Origin: Mucilaginibacter sp. CSA2-8R
GTDB taxonomy: Bacteria > Bacteroidota > Bacteroidia > Sphingobacteriales > Sphingobacteriaceae
DNA length: 64,000 nt
NCBI RefSeq assembly: GCF_038806765.1
Contig: NZ_CP152389.1
Coordinates: forward strand, 248,001-312,000
Reading direction: 5' to 3'
Shown piece by piece: positions 1-8,102 of the stretch (within the stretch, counting starts at the first letter, position 1; each line of letters opens with the position of its first letter). Made by a program: the position numbers and the translations under genes. The notes under the pieces are model-generated. The model had not been told where the DNA came from. It searched no databases and saw only the letters and a program-made list of their open reading frames with translations.

Positions 1-1
1 A

Positions 2-178
2 TTTTTTAACCTGCGTGGCCGTCCGTGGACTGACAAAACCGGTAAAAAAAGCTATTTTAACTCAATGCAGTTATGGCGTATTAATGTGCTGACTGGCGGT
101 GCTGCCAGCGCAACTCCGGAGTATGCTCCGCCGGTTGATATCAACTCTGCTCCTGATGATGACGATTTACCGTTCTAA
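2..178 (+). CDS. DUF3127 domain protein, 3' end only
   Basis: The window opens inside this gene; 58 C-terminal codons remain, ending in TAA at 176-178. The remnant has a basic, aromatic stretch (RGRPWTDKTGKKSYFNSMQL), a disordered Ala/Pro segment and an acidic tail ending DDDDLPF. The DDLPF-type tail and preceding OB-like strand match the Bacteroidota DUF3127 family, whose tail resembles that of SSB proteins. Function is unproven; a single-stranded nucleic-acid role is only suggested by the tail. The N-terminus lies outside the window. Confidence 0.75.
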   Translation, partial: FFNLRGRPWTDKTGKKSYFNSMQLWRINVLTGGAASATPEYAPPVDINSAPDDDDLPF

Positions 179-227
179 GATACTGAGCTTAATAACGGCT
201 TAAGCCGTAAAAAACTAAAAAATCTCG

Positions 228-261
228 AAACCCTTAGCTTAAATCGGCTGAGGGTTTTTTT
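228..261 (+). terminator. Rho-independent terminator of the DUF3127 gene
   Basis: An 11-bp stem (228-238 with 247-257, one G-U pair) encloses an 8-nt loop and runs into a T tract at 255-261. It lies 50 nt after the DUF3127 stop codon. Confidence 0.85.
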
Positions 262-447
262 ATAACTCAATCTTAAGCTGTTTGATTAGGTAGCTTTTTC
301 TGAGCGGTAAAAGATGATATACATCATGTGTGTTGAAAATAGGAAGCAGCAAACATCTTATTTGATTTTAATTCACCATAAGAAAAATAACTTTCTTAAT
401 AATTAGTCTAAATTAACCCTTATATTAGGGCCTCTTTAATTTAAATT

Positions 448-921
448 ATGGACCTGATATCTGAACTGGGTGCGTTAGCGGTAGCCACCCGGTTAAAACG
501 TTTGAGTGAAAGGCTGGCCGGTGATGTTAATAAAGTATATAAGGAGCTTGATTTAAACTTTGAATCGAAATGGTTTTTAGTGCTCGAGTTACTCAGCCGT
601 CGAAAAACGCTTTCGATTGTAGATATAGCCGATGAATTGAAACTTACTCACCCCGCCATTGTGCAGTTTGCCGATCAAATGCTTAAAGCCAAATTGATTA
701 TTGCACAAAAAGATATTAAAGACGGTCGTAAACGTATGGTATCCTTGTCGCCGCAAGGGGTTAAGTTGTTAAAGCAACTGGCCCCGGTTTTGGCCGTTAT
801 TAAAGAAGAGAATGAACTTTGGCTTAAAGAAGCCGATCATCAGCTGCTGGATATCATGACTCAGTTAGAGGCTAAACTGGACGAGATGTCGATGTATGAC
901 CGGGTTAAGCGAAGTTTATAA
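448..921 (+). CDS. MarR family transcriptional regulator
   Basis: The 157-residue protein has the size and layout of MarR regulators: an N-terminal dimerisation helix, a winged helix-turn-helix around residues 40-105 (KTLSIVDIADELKLTHPAIV recognition region, then a wing with DIKDGRKRMVSLSPQG) and C-terminal dimerisation helices. The wing motif D-x-R/K-x-R followed by L-T/S-x-x-G is characteristic. The ligand and targets are unknown; the gene stands alone between two terminators, so context does not name them. The ATG at 448 is the only sensible start. About 180 nt of AT-rich sequence precedes it, enough for a promoter and autoregulatory site, but I see no clear operator. Confidence 0.9.
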   Translation: MDLISELGALAVATRLKRLSERLAGDVNKVYKELDLNFESKWFLVLELLSRRKTLSIVDIADELKLTHPAIVQFADQMLKAKLIIAQKDIKDGRKRMVSLSPQGVKLLKQLAPVLAVIKEENELWLKEADHQLLDIMTQLEAKLDEMSMYDRVKRSL

Positions 922-952
922 ATAACCGACAAAACCTTTACAACTGATATAT

Positions 953-997
953 AACATCAAAGCCGTATACAACTTATTTGTATACGGCTTTGATGTT
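953..997. terminator. Bidirectional terminator between the MarR gene and pepT
   Basis: A perfect 19-bp inverted repeat (953-971 with 979-997) with a 7-nt loop lies between two converging genes. It is GC-rich in the middle (agccgtatac) and can serve both strands, though the T tracts are short. Confidence 0.85.
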
Positions 998-1023
998 TAA
1001 GGATGAGCGTTACAAATAAAATT

Positions 1024-2268
1024 TTAGCTTCGCTCTTCCCATATGGTACACAAGTGCAAAATAGTTTGTACCGCTTTTTGCATATCCTGCACCGATACCC
1101 ATTCCTGCCGGCCGTGAAATGCATGCTCTCCGGCAAAAATGTTAGGCGTAGGTACTCCCATGAATGATAATCTTGAGCCATCAGTACCACCACGTATACT
1201 GCATAATTTAGCTTGCATACCAGCCCGGTTAATAGCCTCCATGCCATATTCCACAATTTGCGGGTGCTGGTCTAAAATTTGTTTCATGTTACGGTACTGT
1301 TCTTTAACATCTAAACTGTAAGTGGCTCCCGGAAACTGCTGCAGCACCCGTTCGGCAATTTGCCGGATGGATTGTGCATGTTGTTGTAATAAAGCGGTGT
1401 CAAAATCGCGGATAATAAAATCAATAGTGGCCTGTTCTACATGGCCGCTGATGCCTACCGGGTGCACAAAACCCTGCATGGCTTCTGTACCCTCCGGCGA
1501 AAGCTCATAAGGCAAGGCAGCTACCATTTGAGCAGCAATTTTAATTGCACTTTGCATCTGCCCTTTGGCAAAGCCGGGGTGGGCACTAACTCCGTTTATG
1601 GTTAAACGGGCGCCATCTGCCGAAAAGGTTTCGTTTTCCATGTTTCCGGCTGTTTCGCCGTCGATAGTATAGGCAGCAAACGCACCTAATTTTTGCAGGT
1701 TAACTTTGTCTACGCCGCGGCCAATTTCTTCGTCGGGTGTAAAGAGTATTTTGATAGTGCCGTGCTTAATTTCAGGATGATTAACCAATTGGTAACACGC
1801 ATCCATAATTTCGGCAACACCGGCTTTGTTATCGGCACCTAACAAGGTAGTGCCGCTGGCCGTAATGATATCGTTACCTATCTGTTTGCATAATTCGGGA
1901 TGGTTCTTTGCTTTCAGTACCTGGGTATTATCATCAGGTAATACCAAATCCTGCCCCTGGTAATTGTGATGAATAATAGGTTTAACACCTTCGCCGCTGC
2001 AATCTGGCGAGGTGTCCATGTGCGAGCAAAAACAAATCACCGGTACATCAGCCTTATCCGTATTGGCAGGTATGGTGGCATACACATAACCATGCTCATC
2101 AAGGTGTGCATCGGCTATGCCTAAATCAAGCAGTTCCTGCACCAGTATCCGGCCCAGGTTTTTTTGCTTTTCGGTAGATGGGCAGGTAGGCGATTCGGGG
2201 TCTGATTGGGTATCTATAGTTACGTAACGCAAAAAACGCTCGGTAACGGTAAAATTAAACTGATTCAT
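1024..2268 (-). CDS. pepT: Peptidase T (tripeptide aminopeptidase, M20B)
   Basis: A cytoplasmic di-zinc aminopeptidase that removes the N-terminal residue of tripeptides. The 414 residues match the usual PepT length. Visible metal and catalytic motifs are SHMDTSPD (His83, Asp85), LGADNKAG (Asp146), TPDEEIGRG (Glu180/Glu181), YTIDGE (Asp203) and a C-terminal FAGEHAFHGRQE that supplies the last zinc ligand. A lid/dimerisation domain lies between about residues 210 and 325. Transcription is away from the YjbR-type gene; the 83 nt between the two start codons must hold both promoters. A TATCTTTA sequence sits directly before the ATG, suggesting a very short leader. Confidence 0.96.
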   Translation of the reverse strand: MNQFNFTVTERFLRYVTIDTQSDPESPTCPSTEKQKNLGRILVQELLDLGIADAHLDEHGYVYATIPANTDKADVPVICFCSHMDTSPDCSGEGVKPIIHHNYQGQDLVLPDDNTQVLKAKNHPELCKQIGNDIITASGTTLLGADNKAGVAEIMDACYQLVNHPEIKHGTIKILFTPDEEIGRGVDKVNLQKLGAFAAYTIDGETAGNMENETFSADGARLTINGVSAHPGFAKGQMQSAIKIAAQMVAALPYELSPEGTEAMQGFVHPVGISGHVEQATIDFIIRDFDTALLQQHAQSIRQIAERVLQQFPGATYSLDVKEQYRNMKQILDQHPQIVEYGMEAINRAGMQAKLCSIRGGTDGSRLSFMGVPTPNIFAGEHAFHGRQEWVSVQDMQKAVQTILHLCTIWEERS

Positions 2269-2308
2269 CTAAAGATAATTTGGAAGTCTATCTGCAAAAA
2301 TGAAACTT

Positions 2309-2316
2309 TATTTTTG
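2309..2316 (+). promoter_or_regulatory. -7 promoter element (TAnnTTTG) of the YjbR-type gene
   Basis: TATTTTTG matches the Bacteroidota -7 consensus. Transcription would begin at about 2322-2325, which places the in-frame TTG at 2322 at or before the transcript start and favours the ATG at 2352 as start codon. No TTTG is found at the ideal -33 distance. Confidence 0.55.
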
Positions 2317-2351
2317 CATGCTTGCATCAAAATTTACATTACTTTAAGCCT

Positions 2352-2708
2352 ATGAATACCGAAGAACTGCGCGATTACTGCCTCAAAAAAACTGCCGTTA
2401 CAGAAAGTTTTCCGTTTGATAATGATACGCTGGTGTTTAAAGCCGGAGGTAAAATATTTTTGCTGGTTAGTCTGGATAAGGGCAATAGCTTTAACGCAAA
2501 ATGCGACCCAGAACGGGCGGTAGAATTGCGTGAACGTTTCACTGAAGTGCAGCCCGGTTATCACATGAATAAAACACACTGGAACACCGTATATATCGAC
2601 GGCTCGTTGACACATAAAGAGCTTTGTGAAATGATTGACCACTCGTACGACCTGATTATAAAAAGCCTGCCCAAAAAGCTCAAAGCAGAACTTTTTGGGG
2701 TGCTTTAA
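2352..2708 (+). CDS. MmcQ/YjbR family protein
   Basis: A small protein of 118 residues, the usual length for the MmcQ/YjbR (CyaY-like fold) family. Family features include the N-terminal MNTEELRDYCLKK, a TxSFPFD strand, the AGGKIFLLVSL strand, NAKCDPERAVELRE and the typical HWNTVYIDGSL followed by a C-terminal helix ending LIIKSLPKK. The family adopts a double-winged DNA-binding-like fold, but its cellular role is not established. I chose the ATG at 2352 rather than an upstream in-frame TTG because of the promoter position and family alignment. Confidence 0.9.
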   Translation: MNTEELRDYCLKKTAVTESFPFDNDTLVFKAGGKIFLLVSLDKGNSFNAKCDPERAVELRERFTEVQPGYHMNKTHWNTVYIDGSLTHKELCEMIDHSYDLIIKSLPKKLKAELFGVL

Positions 2709-2795
2709 TTAAAAAGGTTCGGCTGGGTCGTTTGGCTTTCTCTTCATCACTAAAATGATGTTAAGAACCACCAGCGCAGCAATTAAGGCAGTCAT
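2709..2795 (-). CDS. Candidate 28-residue single-span membrane protein
   Basis: An ATG at 2795 opens 28 codons ending in TAA at 2709-2711, exactly abutting the stop codon of the convergent YjbR-type gene. The product has a hydrophobic helix (residues 2-17, TALIAALVVLNIILVM) followed by a basic then acidic tail (KRKPNDPAEPF). This is a plausible small membrane protein, but its length makes chance possible. No function can be assigned. Confidence 0.35.
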   Translation of the reverse strand: MTALIAALVVLNIILVMKRKPNDPAEPF

Positions 2796-2812
2796 ATAGT
2801 TTTAATTAATGG

Positions 2813-2901
2813 GGTGTAATAACACAAACGATAGATGTATCTACATCTAAATGGGTTTACAATATGTTTATTTAACGCGTAAGTTCTTACGTTATTACAC
2901 C
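2813..2901. repeat. Nested inverted repeats
   Basis: An 11-bp inverted repeat (2813-2823, ggtgtaataac, with 2891-2901) flanks a 16-bp palindrome at 2833-2848 (agatgtatctacatct) and a shorter one near 2878-2891 (cgtaagttcttacg). It lies between the helicase stop and the candidate small ORF. It could be a folded transcript end, an operator, or a small mobile-repeat remnant. Confidence 0.5.
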
Positions 2902-2959
2902 AATAGGGAATATATTGGTCCAAGTTGATGGGCTTTTGTGTGAAAGTAAATGACAGGAG

Positions 2960-5524
2960 TTAAGAAGATTTTCTCTTCCGCGTTTTATCTTTTACCGGCG
3001 GTACGGGTTCTTCTTCATCATCTTCAAAGGCATCATATCGGCGGGCCATTTTGGCCACACGTTCTTCCAGACTTTCCAAAGTTAGTTTTTCGCGCAGACG
3101 GTCAACCAGTATAGGAAAGGCAAATGGGGTAGGGCGCTCTACCTGCTTAATCACAATTTCCTGCTTTTGTATACGTAATAATGCCTCCCGTAATCTGAAC
3201 TCCTCTAACTGAAAAGCCAGGGCCTCATTAAATGCTTGCCTGATTAATAGATTATCAGGCTCGTATTCCATAAATACATCAAACAGCAACCCGGTACTGG
3301 CCTGTAAATGCCGGTTTTTGATGGGCTGCCCAGGGTAGCCGGTAAAAACCAATCCGCCAATGTGGGCAATATCCCTAAAACGGCGGCGGGCCATTTCGTT
3401 AGCATTTAAACTATGCTGTATATCGTCAATCAGGTTGTGGATGGTAAACAAGTCTTCTTCCAGCGCTTCCATCAGCGGGATGGGCTCATCGGTCAACAAT
3501 TCAAAGCCATAATCATTCATGGCAATACTGTAAGTTGCTTTTTTAATGCGGCCAATGCGGTAGGCAATAAGCGAGGCCATGCCTTCGTGCACCAGGCGCC
3601 CTTCAAATGGATAAAAAAACAGGTGGTGCCCGTCGCGCGATTCGAAGGCTTCAATCAGCAGGTCGGTACGTTTGGGTAAATGCGATAGTTTTTCCTGCAG
3701 GTTGAATAATGACCGTAATGCTTTCACTTCTACGTCTTTTTCTTGGTGATGAGCTACCTCATCCAGCTTATCGCGAAGTACTGATGATAGTTGTGAGGAT
3801 AGTGGCATACGCCCGCCCGCCCAACTGGGTATTAACCCCTTGGTGGCGTTAGATTTTTTGACAAAAGCAGTCATTTCTTTTAACTGCACAAACTCCAGGC
3901 TGCGACCGGCAAACCAAAATGTATCTCCGGGTTTAAGTCGCGATATAAAACCCTCCTCTATAGAACCTAAACTTCCGCCGTGCAGCATTTTAACCCGCAA
4001 ACTTGCACTGCTGGTGATGGTGCCTATACTAAACCGGTGCCGCATGGCTACCCGCCGGCTGTTTACCTTATATAAGCCGTCTTCTACCTCTACTTTTAAA
4101 AACTCATCATATTGCGATAAAGTAGCTCCACCGGTAGTAATAAATTCTAATAACTGGCTAAACTCGGTTTCGCGTAGATCGGCAAAGGCATAAGTACCTG
4201 TAATTTCTTTATAAAGTTGATCGGCCCTGAAACCATCAGACACCGCCAGGGTAACCATGTACTGAATCAACACATCTATAGCCAACAAAATTGGGTCGCG
4301 GCTCTCGAAGTTTACATGCGTAATGGCCTCTTTAAGAGCAGCCCCTTCAAGCAGTTCGAGTGAGTGGGTGGGGATAAAATACGCTTTAGATACAGCCCCC
4401 GGATGGTGACCGCTACGACCGGCGCGTTGCATAAAGCGGGCTACACCTTTGGGGCTGCCCACTTGTACTACAGTATCAACTGGTCTAAAGTCTACCCCTA
4501 AATCTAAGCTGGAAGTACAAACCACTAATTTGAGTATACCTTGATGCAAGGCCTGCTCTACCCAATTGCGCAATTCATTATCCAGCGAGCCGTGGTGCAT
4601 AGCCATAATGCCGGCATACTCAGGGTAACGGTCTAATATGGCATGATACCAGATTTCTGATTGGGCGCGGGTATTGGTGAAAATAAGTGTGGTTTTACTG
4701 TTGGCCACAATCTCCATTACCTCGGGCAACAATTTCAACCCAATATGCCCCGTCCATGAGTAATTATCAATGTCTTTGGGTATGACCGATTGGATATCCA
4801 GCTTTTTGCTGATGTTGGCCCGCACCATCTTTCGCTTTTCGGGCGGGAAGTTATTGCCCAGTAATACTTCTGAAGCCTGTTCCAGGTTGCCGATGGTGGC
4901 GCTGATGCCCCAGATCACTCCTCCCCATCCCTCTATGGGCGGGACGGGATCCTCTCCTTTAGAGAGGGCCGGAGCGAGGTTCTTTAATCTTGATAAACCC
5001 AGTTCGATCTGTACACCGCGCTTGGTGCCTAATAATTCGTGCCACTCATCAATAACTACAATTTGCAGTTTTTGAAAAAGCTTGGGATAATCTTTTTGTG
5101 CCAGCATCAGGTGCAGACTTTCAGGCGTAGTTAGCAATACCTCCGGCAGTTTTTTGCGCAAAGCCTGCTTTTCGGCTTGAGAAGTGTCGCCAGTTCGGGT
5201 GCCGATGCGCCAGGGTAAACCCAGCTCGTCACAAACCTCTTGCATGGCCTTGCGTATATCATTGGTTAAGGCACGCAAAGGCGTAATCCAAAGCATGAGC
5301 AAGCCATTGTTGGTTCGTGTTTGATAAGTATCGGGATACTGATTAATGTAGCCTACCAAAAAGGGAAGAAACAAGGCAAAGGTTTTGCCGCTGCCTGTAG
5401 GTGCATTGAGCAAACCCGAGTAACCGGCTAAGTAAGCTTCCTGCATTTCCTGTTGAAAAGGAAACTGCTGCCATCCTTTTTGCTTAAACCAATCGCCAAT
5501 TATTTGCTGCCCTTTAGTGCTCAT
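2960..5524 (-). CDS. Ligase-associated DEXH-box DNA helicase (Lhr-like)
   Basis: A superfamily 2 DNA helicase of 854 residues related to Lhr-Core. The RecA1 domain carries Walker A APTGSGKT (about residues 41-48), the DEWH box (about 159-162) and motif III SAT (about 208-210). RecA2 has the QRAGRSGHHPGA motif VI, followed by a winged-helix and an Lhr-type C-terminal region. The family (TIGR04121) is normally encoded beside an ATP-dependent DNA ligase, an exonuclease and a phosphoesterase in a DNA repair cluster; none of these is adjacent here. The ATG at 5524 gives the family N-terminus (MSTKGQQIIGDWF); a TTG further upstream is rejected. A 20-residue foreign-looking insert occurs at about residues 183-202. 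Confidence 0.93.
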   Translation of the reverse strand: MSTKGQQIIGDWFKQKGWQQFPFQQEMQEAYLAGYSGLLNAPTGSGKTFALFLPFLVGYINQYPDTYQTRTNNGLLMLWITPLRALTNDIRKAMQEVCDELGLPWRIGTRTGDTSQAEKQALRKKLPEVLLTTPESLHLMLAQKDYPKLFQKLQIVVIDEWHELLGTKRGVQIELGLSRLKNLAPALSKGEDPVPPIEGWGGVIWGISATIGNLEQASEVLLGNNFPPEKRKMVRANISKKLDIQSVIPKDIDNYSWTGHIGLKLLPEVMEIVANSKTTLIFTNTRAQSEIWYHAILDRYPEYAGIMAMHHGSLDNELRNWVEQALHQGILKLVVCTSSLDLGVDFRPVDTVVQVGSPKGVARFMQRAGRSGHHPGAVSKAYFIPTHSLELLEGAALKEAITHVNFESRDPILLAIDVLIQYMVTLAVSDGFRADQLYKEITGTYAFADLRETEFSQLLEFITTGGATLSQYDEFLKVEVEDGLYKVNSRRVAMRHRFSIGTITSSASLRVKMLHGGSLGSIEEGFISRLKPGDTFWFAGRSLEFVQLKEMTAFVKKSNATKGLIPSWAGGRMPLSSQLSSVLRDKLDEVAHHQEKDVEVKALRSLFNLQEKLSHLPKRTDLLIEAFESRDGHHLFFYPFEGRLVHEGMASLIAYRIGRIKKATYSIAMNDYGFELLTDEPIPLMEALEEDLFTIHNLIDDIQHSLNANEMARRRFRDIAHIGGLVFTGYPGQPIKNRHLQASTGLLFDVFMEYEPDNLLIRQAFNEALAFQLEEFRLREALLRIQKQEIVIKQVERPTPFAFPILVDRLREKLTLESLEERVAKMARRYDAFEDDEEEPVPPVKDKTRKRKSS
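4919..4978 (-). repeat. In-frame 60-bp palindromic repeat-like insert in the helicase gene
   Basis: This stretch encodes LAPALSKGEDPVPPIEGWGG between the RecA1 helix after the DEWH box and motif III. The DNA is made of short inverted C/T- and G/A-rich arms (for example ccctctctaaaggagagg on the coding strand, then cccgcccatagagggatgggg). Its composition differs from the flanking gene and resembles dispersed palindromic repeats that I recall from other Bacteroidota genomes. It keeps the reading frame. Confidence 0.6.
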
Positions 5525-5681
5525 TGCTGTAATATTACAAAACAACGCCAAAATGGTTGTGGTTGAGATATCAACGTGCTATTAATGACGTTTTTATAGC
5601 CTAAACAAGCGTTGATAAATGAATACTGCGGTGTAGTAAAACTTGAAAAGGAAAATGTTAGCTTTGATATAACAGAAAGCT

Positions 5682-6368
5682 ATGCAAAAAATTATTGTAT
5701 TAACCGGTGCCGGAATAAGCGCCGAAAGCGGACTAAAAACCTTTCGCGACAGTGATGGCTTATGGGAAGGGTATAATATTGAAGACGTAGCCACCCCCGA
5801 AGCGTGGCAGCGCAACCCGGTGCTGGTGCAGGAGTTTTATAATATGCGCCGTAAATCGGTAATGGAGGCCGAACCTAACACGGCTCATTATGCCTTAGCT
5901 AAACTCGAAGAAAAATACGAGGTAACCATCATCACCCAAAACATTGACGATTTACACGAGCGTGCAGGTTCATCGCGCGTAGTACATTTGCACGGTATTA
6001 TTACCCGATCACAATCAAGCCTTAATCCTACGCTTACTTATCCCATTGATGGTTGGGAAATTAAAATGGATGATGTTTGCGAATTAGGCTCGCCTTTAAG
6101 AGCTCATGTAGTTTGGTTTGGCGAGTCTGTGCCCATGATTGAAACTGCTGCCGCACTTTGTACTACCGCTGATATTTTTATTTTAATTGGAACATCGCTG
6201 GCTGTATACCCGGCTGCCGGACTAATTGATTATGTACCCGACGGCGTTCCTAAATATATTATTGATCCGCACATACCGTACGTGCGCGGCGGCGAGTCGG
6301 TGACTAAAATTGAAGAAAAAGCCACTACCGGTGTGGTTAAACTGGTAGATGACCTATTAAGCAAATAA
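5682..6368 (+). CDS. Sirtuin, NAD-dependent protein deacylase
   Basis: A 228-residue Sir2 protein that removes acyl groups from lysines using NAD+. Visible motifs are GAGISAESGLKTFRDSDGLW (NAD-binding), TQNIDDLHERAG, the catalytic His in VHLHG, and VVWFGE. EFYNMRRK carries the Tyr and Arg that in class III sirtuins such as CobB and SIRT5 favour succinyl/malonyl-lysine, so desuccinylase activity is likely. The segment between LHG and VVWFGE contains only one cysteine, so the four-Cys zinc site is absent; related Bacteroidota proteins share this from memory. It is single and divergent from the helicase. Confidence 0.92.
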   Translation: MQKIIVLTGAGISAESGLKTFRDSDGLWEGYNIEDVATPEAWQRNPVLVQEFYNMRRKSVMEAEPNTAHYALAKLEEKYEVTIITQNIDDLHERAGSSRVVHLHGIITRSQSSLNPTLTYPIDGWEIKMDDVCELGSPLRAHVVWFGESVPMIETAAALCTTADIFILIGTSLAVYPAAGLIDYVPDGVPKYIIDPHIPYVRGGESVTKIEEKATTGVVKLVDDLLSK

Positions 6369-6391
6369 CAACGTTGAAGTAGTTGCCTGAA

Positions 6392-8017
6392 TTATTGAAG
6401 TTGTGCAGCACTTCGGCCGTTGAAACGGCGAAAAATAATCCATATGCCACTTAATAGCGCTAATAAACAGCCAATTTTAGGCAAGTAATCGCCGTGGCGG
6501 GTGTAAAAGGTAAGTTCGGAGTTGAGGTTGATATCTTGTTTAAGTGCTGCTTTTACCCACCAGACTGAATGTTGTATAACATCACCACGCTGGTTAATAA
6601 AGCCCGAAATTCCAGTGTTGGCCGAGCGGCAAATCCATCGGCGGTTTTCGATGGCGCGAAGTTTAGCATAATCAAAATGCTGGTCTTTGCCCGAGGTGTT
6701 TTCCCACCAGCCATCGTTAGTGATAATGGCGATAAACTGGGCGCCTTTTTTTACCGATTGCGCCACCCAATCGCCCCAGATAGTTTCATAACAAATTACG
6801 GGGTCGGCACCGATGCCGCTTTGCGAGTAAAATACATCAGCCTCATCCTGGCTGCCATAACTGCCAGACGAACCGCCTAAATGCTCAAAAACCGGCTTTA
6901 AGAAACTTAATGCGGACCCGAATGGCATAGCTTCAGCGCCGGGCACTAATTTCGACTTATGATAAAACTGTAATTTGCCCGAATTTTCGATATTTACTGC
7001 TGCATTAAAAACATCTAAATAGTCACTGCCCTGTGGCAAATGCTGTGCGGTTACCGTATGTGCATCCGGGTAAATTTTATAAGTAGAGATTCCGCTAATA
7101 ACATTGCCGTTTTTATATTTACCCAAAAACTGTCTTACCTGTCGGTACTGCGAGCTGTTGTCAAAGCTATCTTCATTAATATCGTCAGAGATAGCTGTTT
7201 CCGGCCATATAAAATACTCGGTATTAGGCTGAGCCAATGAGTCGGACAGGTGGGTGAGCAATTGTATTCCCTGATACGAGGGGATGTTAAACTTGGTGTA
7301 AGGATCGATGTTTGGCTGTACTACAACCACGTTTGATGGATTTTCCTGCTCCTCGTAACTGTAATAGCGATATAATGAAAAAGCCAATGGCAGCAAGAGC
7401 ACACTGGTAAATGCAGTAACCAGTTTTAACTGATAGGCCTTATTATTAGCCTCGCGCAGATTTACATAAATCAGAAAAAGAAAGATATTACATAGCCATA
7501 TCCAGATAGTGCCACCGTAAACGCCGGTATATTCATACCATTGTACCCATTGGTGACTAACGGCAAAACCGTTGCCTAATGTCATCCACGGAAATTTTAG
7601 GTCCCAGGTTTGGTGCAGGTATTCGTAAGCTATCCAAAAGCAAACCAACCCTGCCAGACTCCAGCCTCGCGATGTGTTTTTTCGTAAATGATAATAGAGC
7701 AAACAAGCTACGGCCATTAGTAACGGGCCGAGCGTATAAGGAATAACCGTGATGGGGATAGCCGCCACGGCGCCAATTATTTTTAAAGAATTGTATACCC
7801 AGTAAATACACAAGCTGTTCCAAACTACAAAACCAATAAAGGTGGTGGCAAAAATTAATCGTCCTTTTTGCTTGTAAGCCGACTGTATAACGTTTTCGAT
7901 AGCCACCAGCATAGGCACTAAAGCCCCAAAAAGTAAAAAAGTAGTATATGAGGTAGGTGGCCAGGCAATCCAAAGCAACAACCCCGAAAAAATGGCCAGC
8001 AATAAATTTTTTTTCAT
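6392..8017 (-). CDS. lnt: Apolipoprotein N-acyltransferase
   Basis: An inner-membrane enzyme that adds the third acyl chain to the N-terminal cysteine of lipoproteins. The 541-residue protein has an N-terminal block of about seven membrane segments (residues 1-215), a periplasmic nitrilase-like domain, and a final membrane helix near residues 510-530. The nitrilase triad is visible as Glu in FIWPETAISDD, Lys in FYHKSKLVPGAE and Cys in VICYETIWGDW. The ATG at 8017 (MKKNLLLAIF) gives a proper first membrane helix; an upstream TTG is not preferred. Several lipoproteins encoded in this window would be substrates. Confidence 0.94.
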   Translation of the reverse strand: MKKNLLLAIFSGLLLWIAWPPTSYTTFLLFGALVPMLVAIENVIQSAYKQKGRLIFATTFIGFVVWNSLCIYWVYNSLKIIGAVAAIPITVIPYTLGPLLMAVACLLYYHLRKNTSRGWSLAGLVCFWIAYEYLHQTWDLKFPWMTLGNGFAVSHQWVQWYEYTGVYGGTIWIWLCNIFLFLIYVNLREANNKAYQLKLVTAFTSVLLLPLAFSLYRYYSYEEQENPSNVVVVQPNIDPYTKFNIPSYQGIQLLTHLSDSLAQPNTEYFIWPETAISDDINEDSFDNSSQYRQVRQFLGKYKNGNVISGISTYKIYPDAHTVTAQHLPQGSDYLDVFNAAVNIENSGKLQFYHKSKLVPGAEAMPFGSALSFLKPVFEHLGGSSGSYGSQDEADVFYSQSGIGADPVICYETIWGDWVAQSVKKGAQFIAIITNDGWWENTSGKDQHFDYAKLRAIENRRWICRSANTGISGFINQRGDVIQHSVWWVKAALKQDINLNSELTFYTRHGDYLPKIGCLLALLSGIWIIFRRFNGRSAAQLQ

Positions 8018-8102
8018 GCGATACAAAGAAACGATGTATGGCCGGTAAAATTGCAATAAATATCTGATTGCCCGCTTTAACGAGCCAGAGGTGGATCAGC
8101 TT

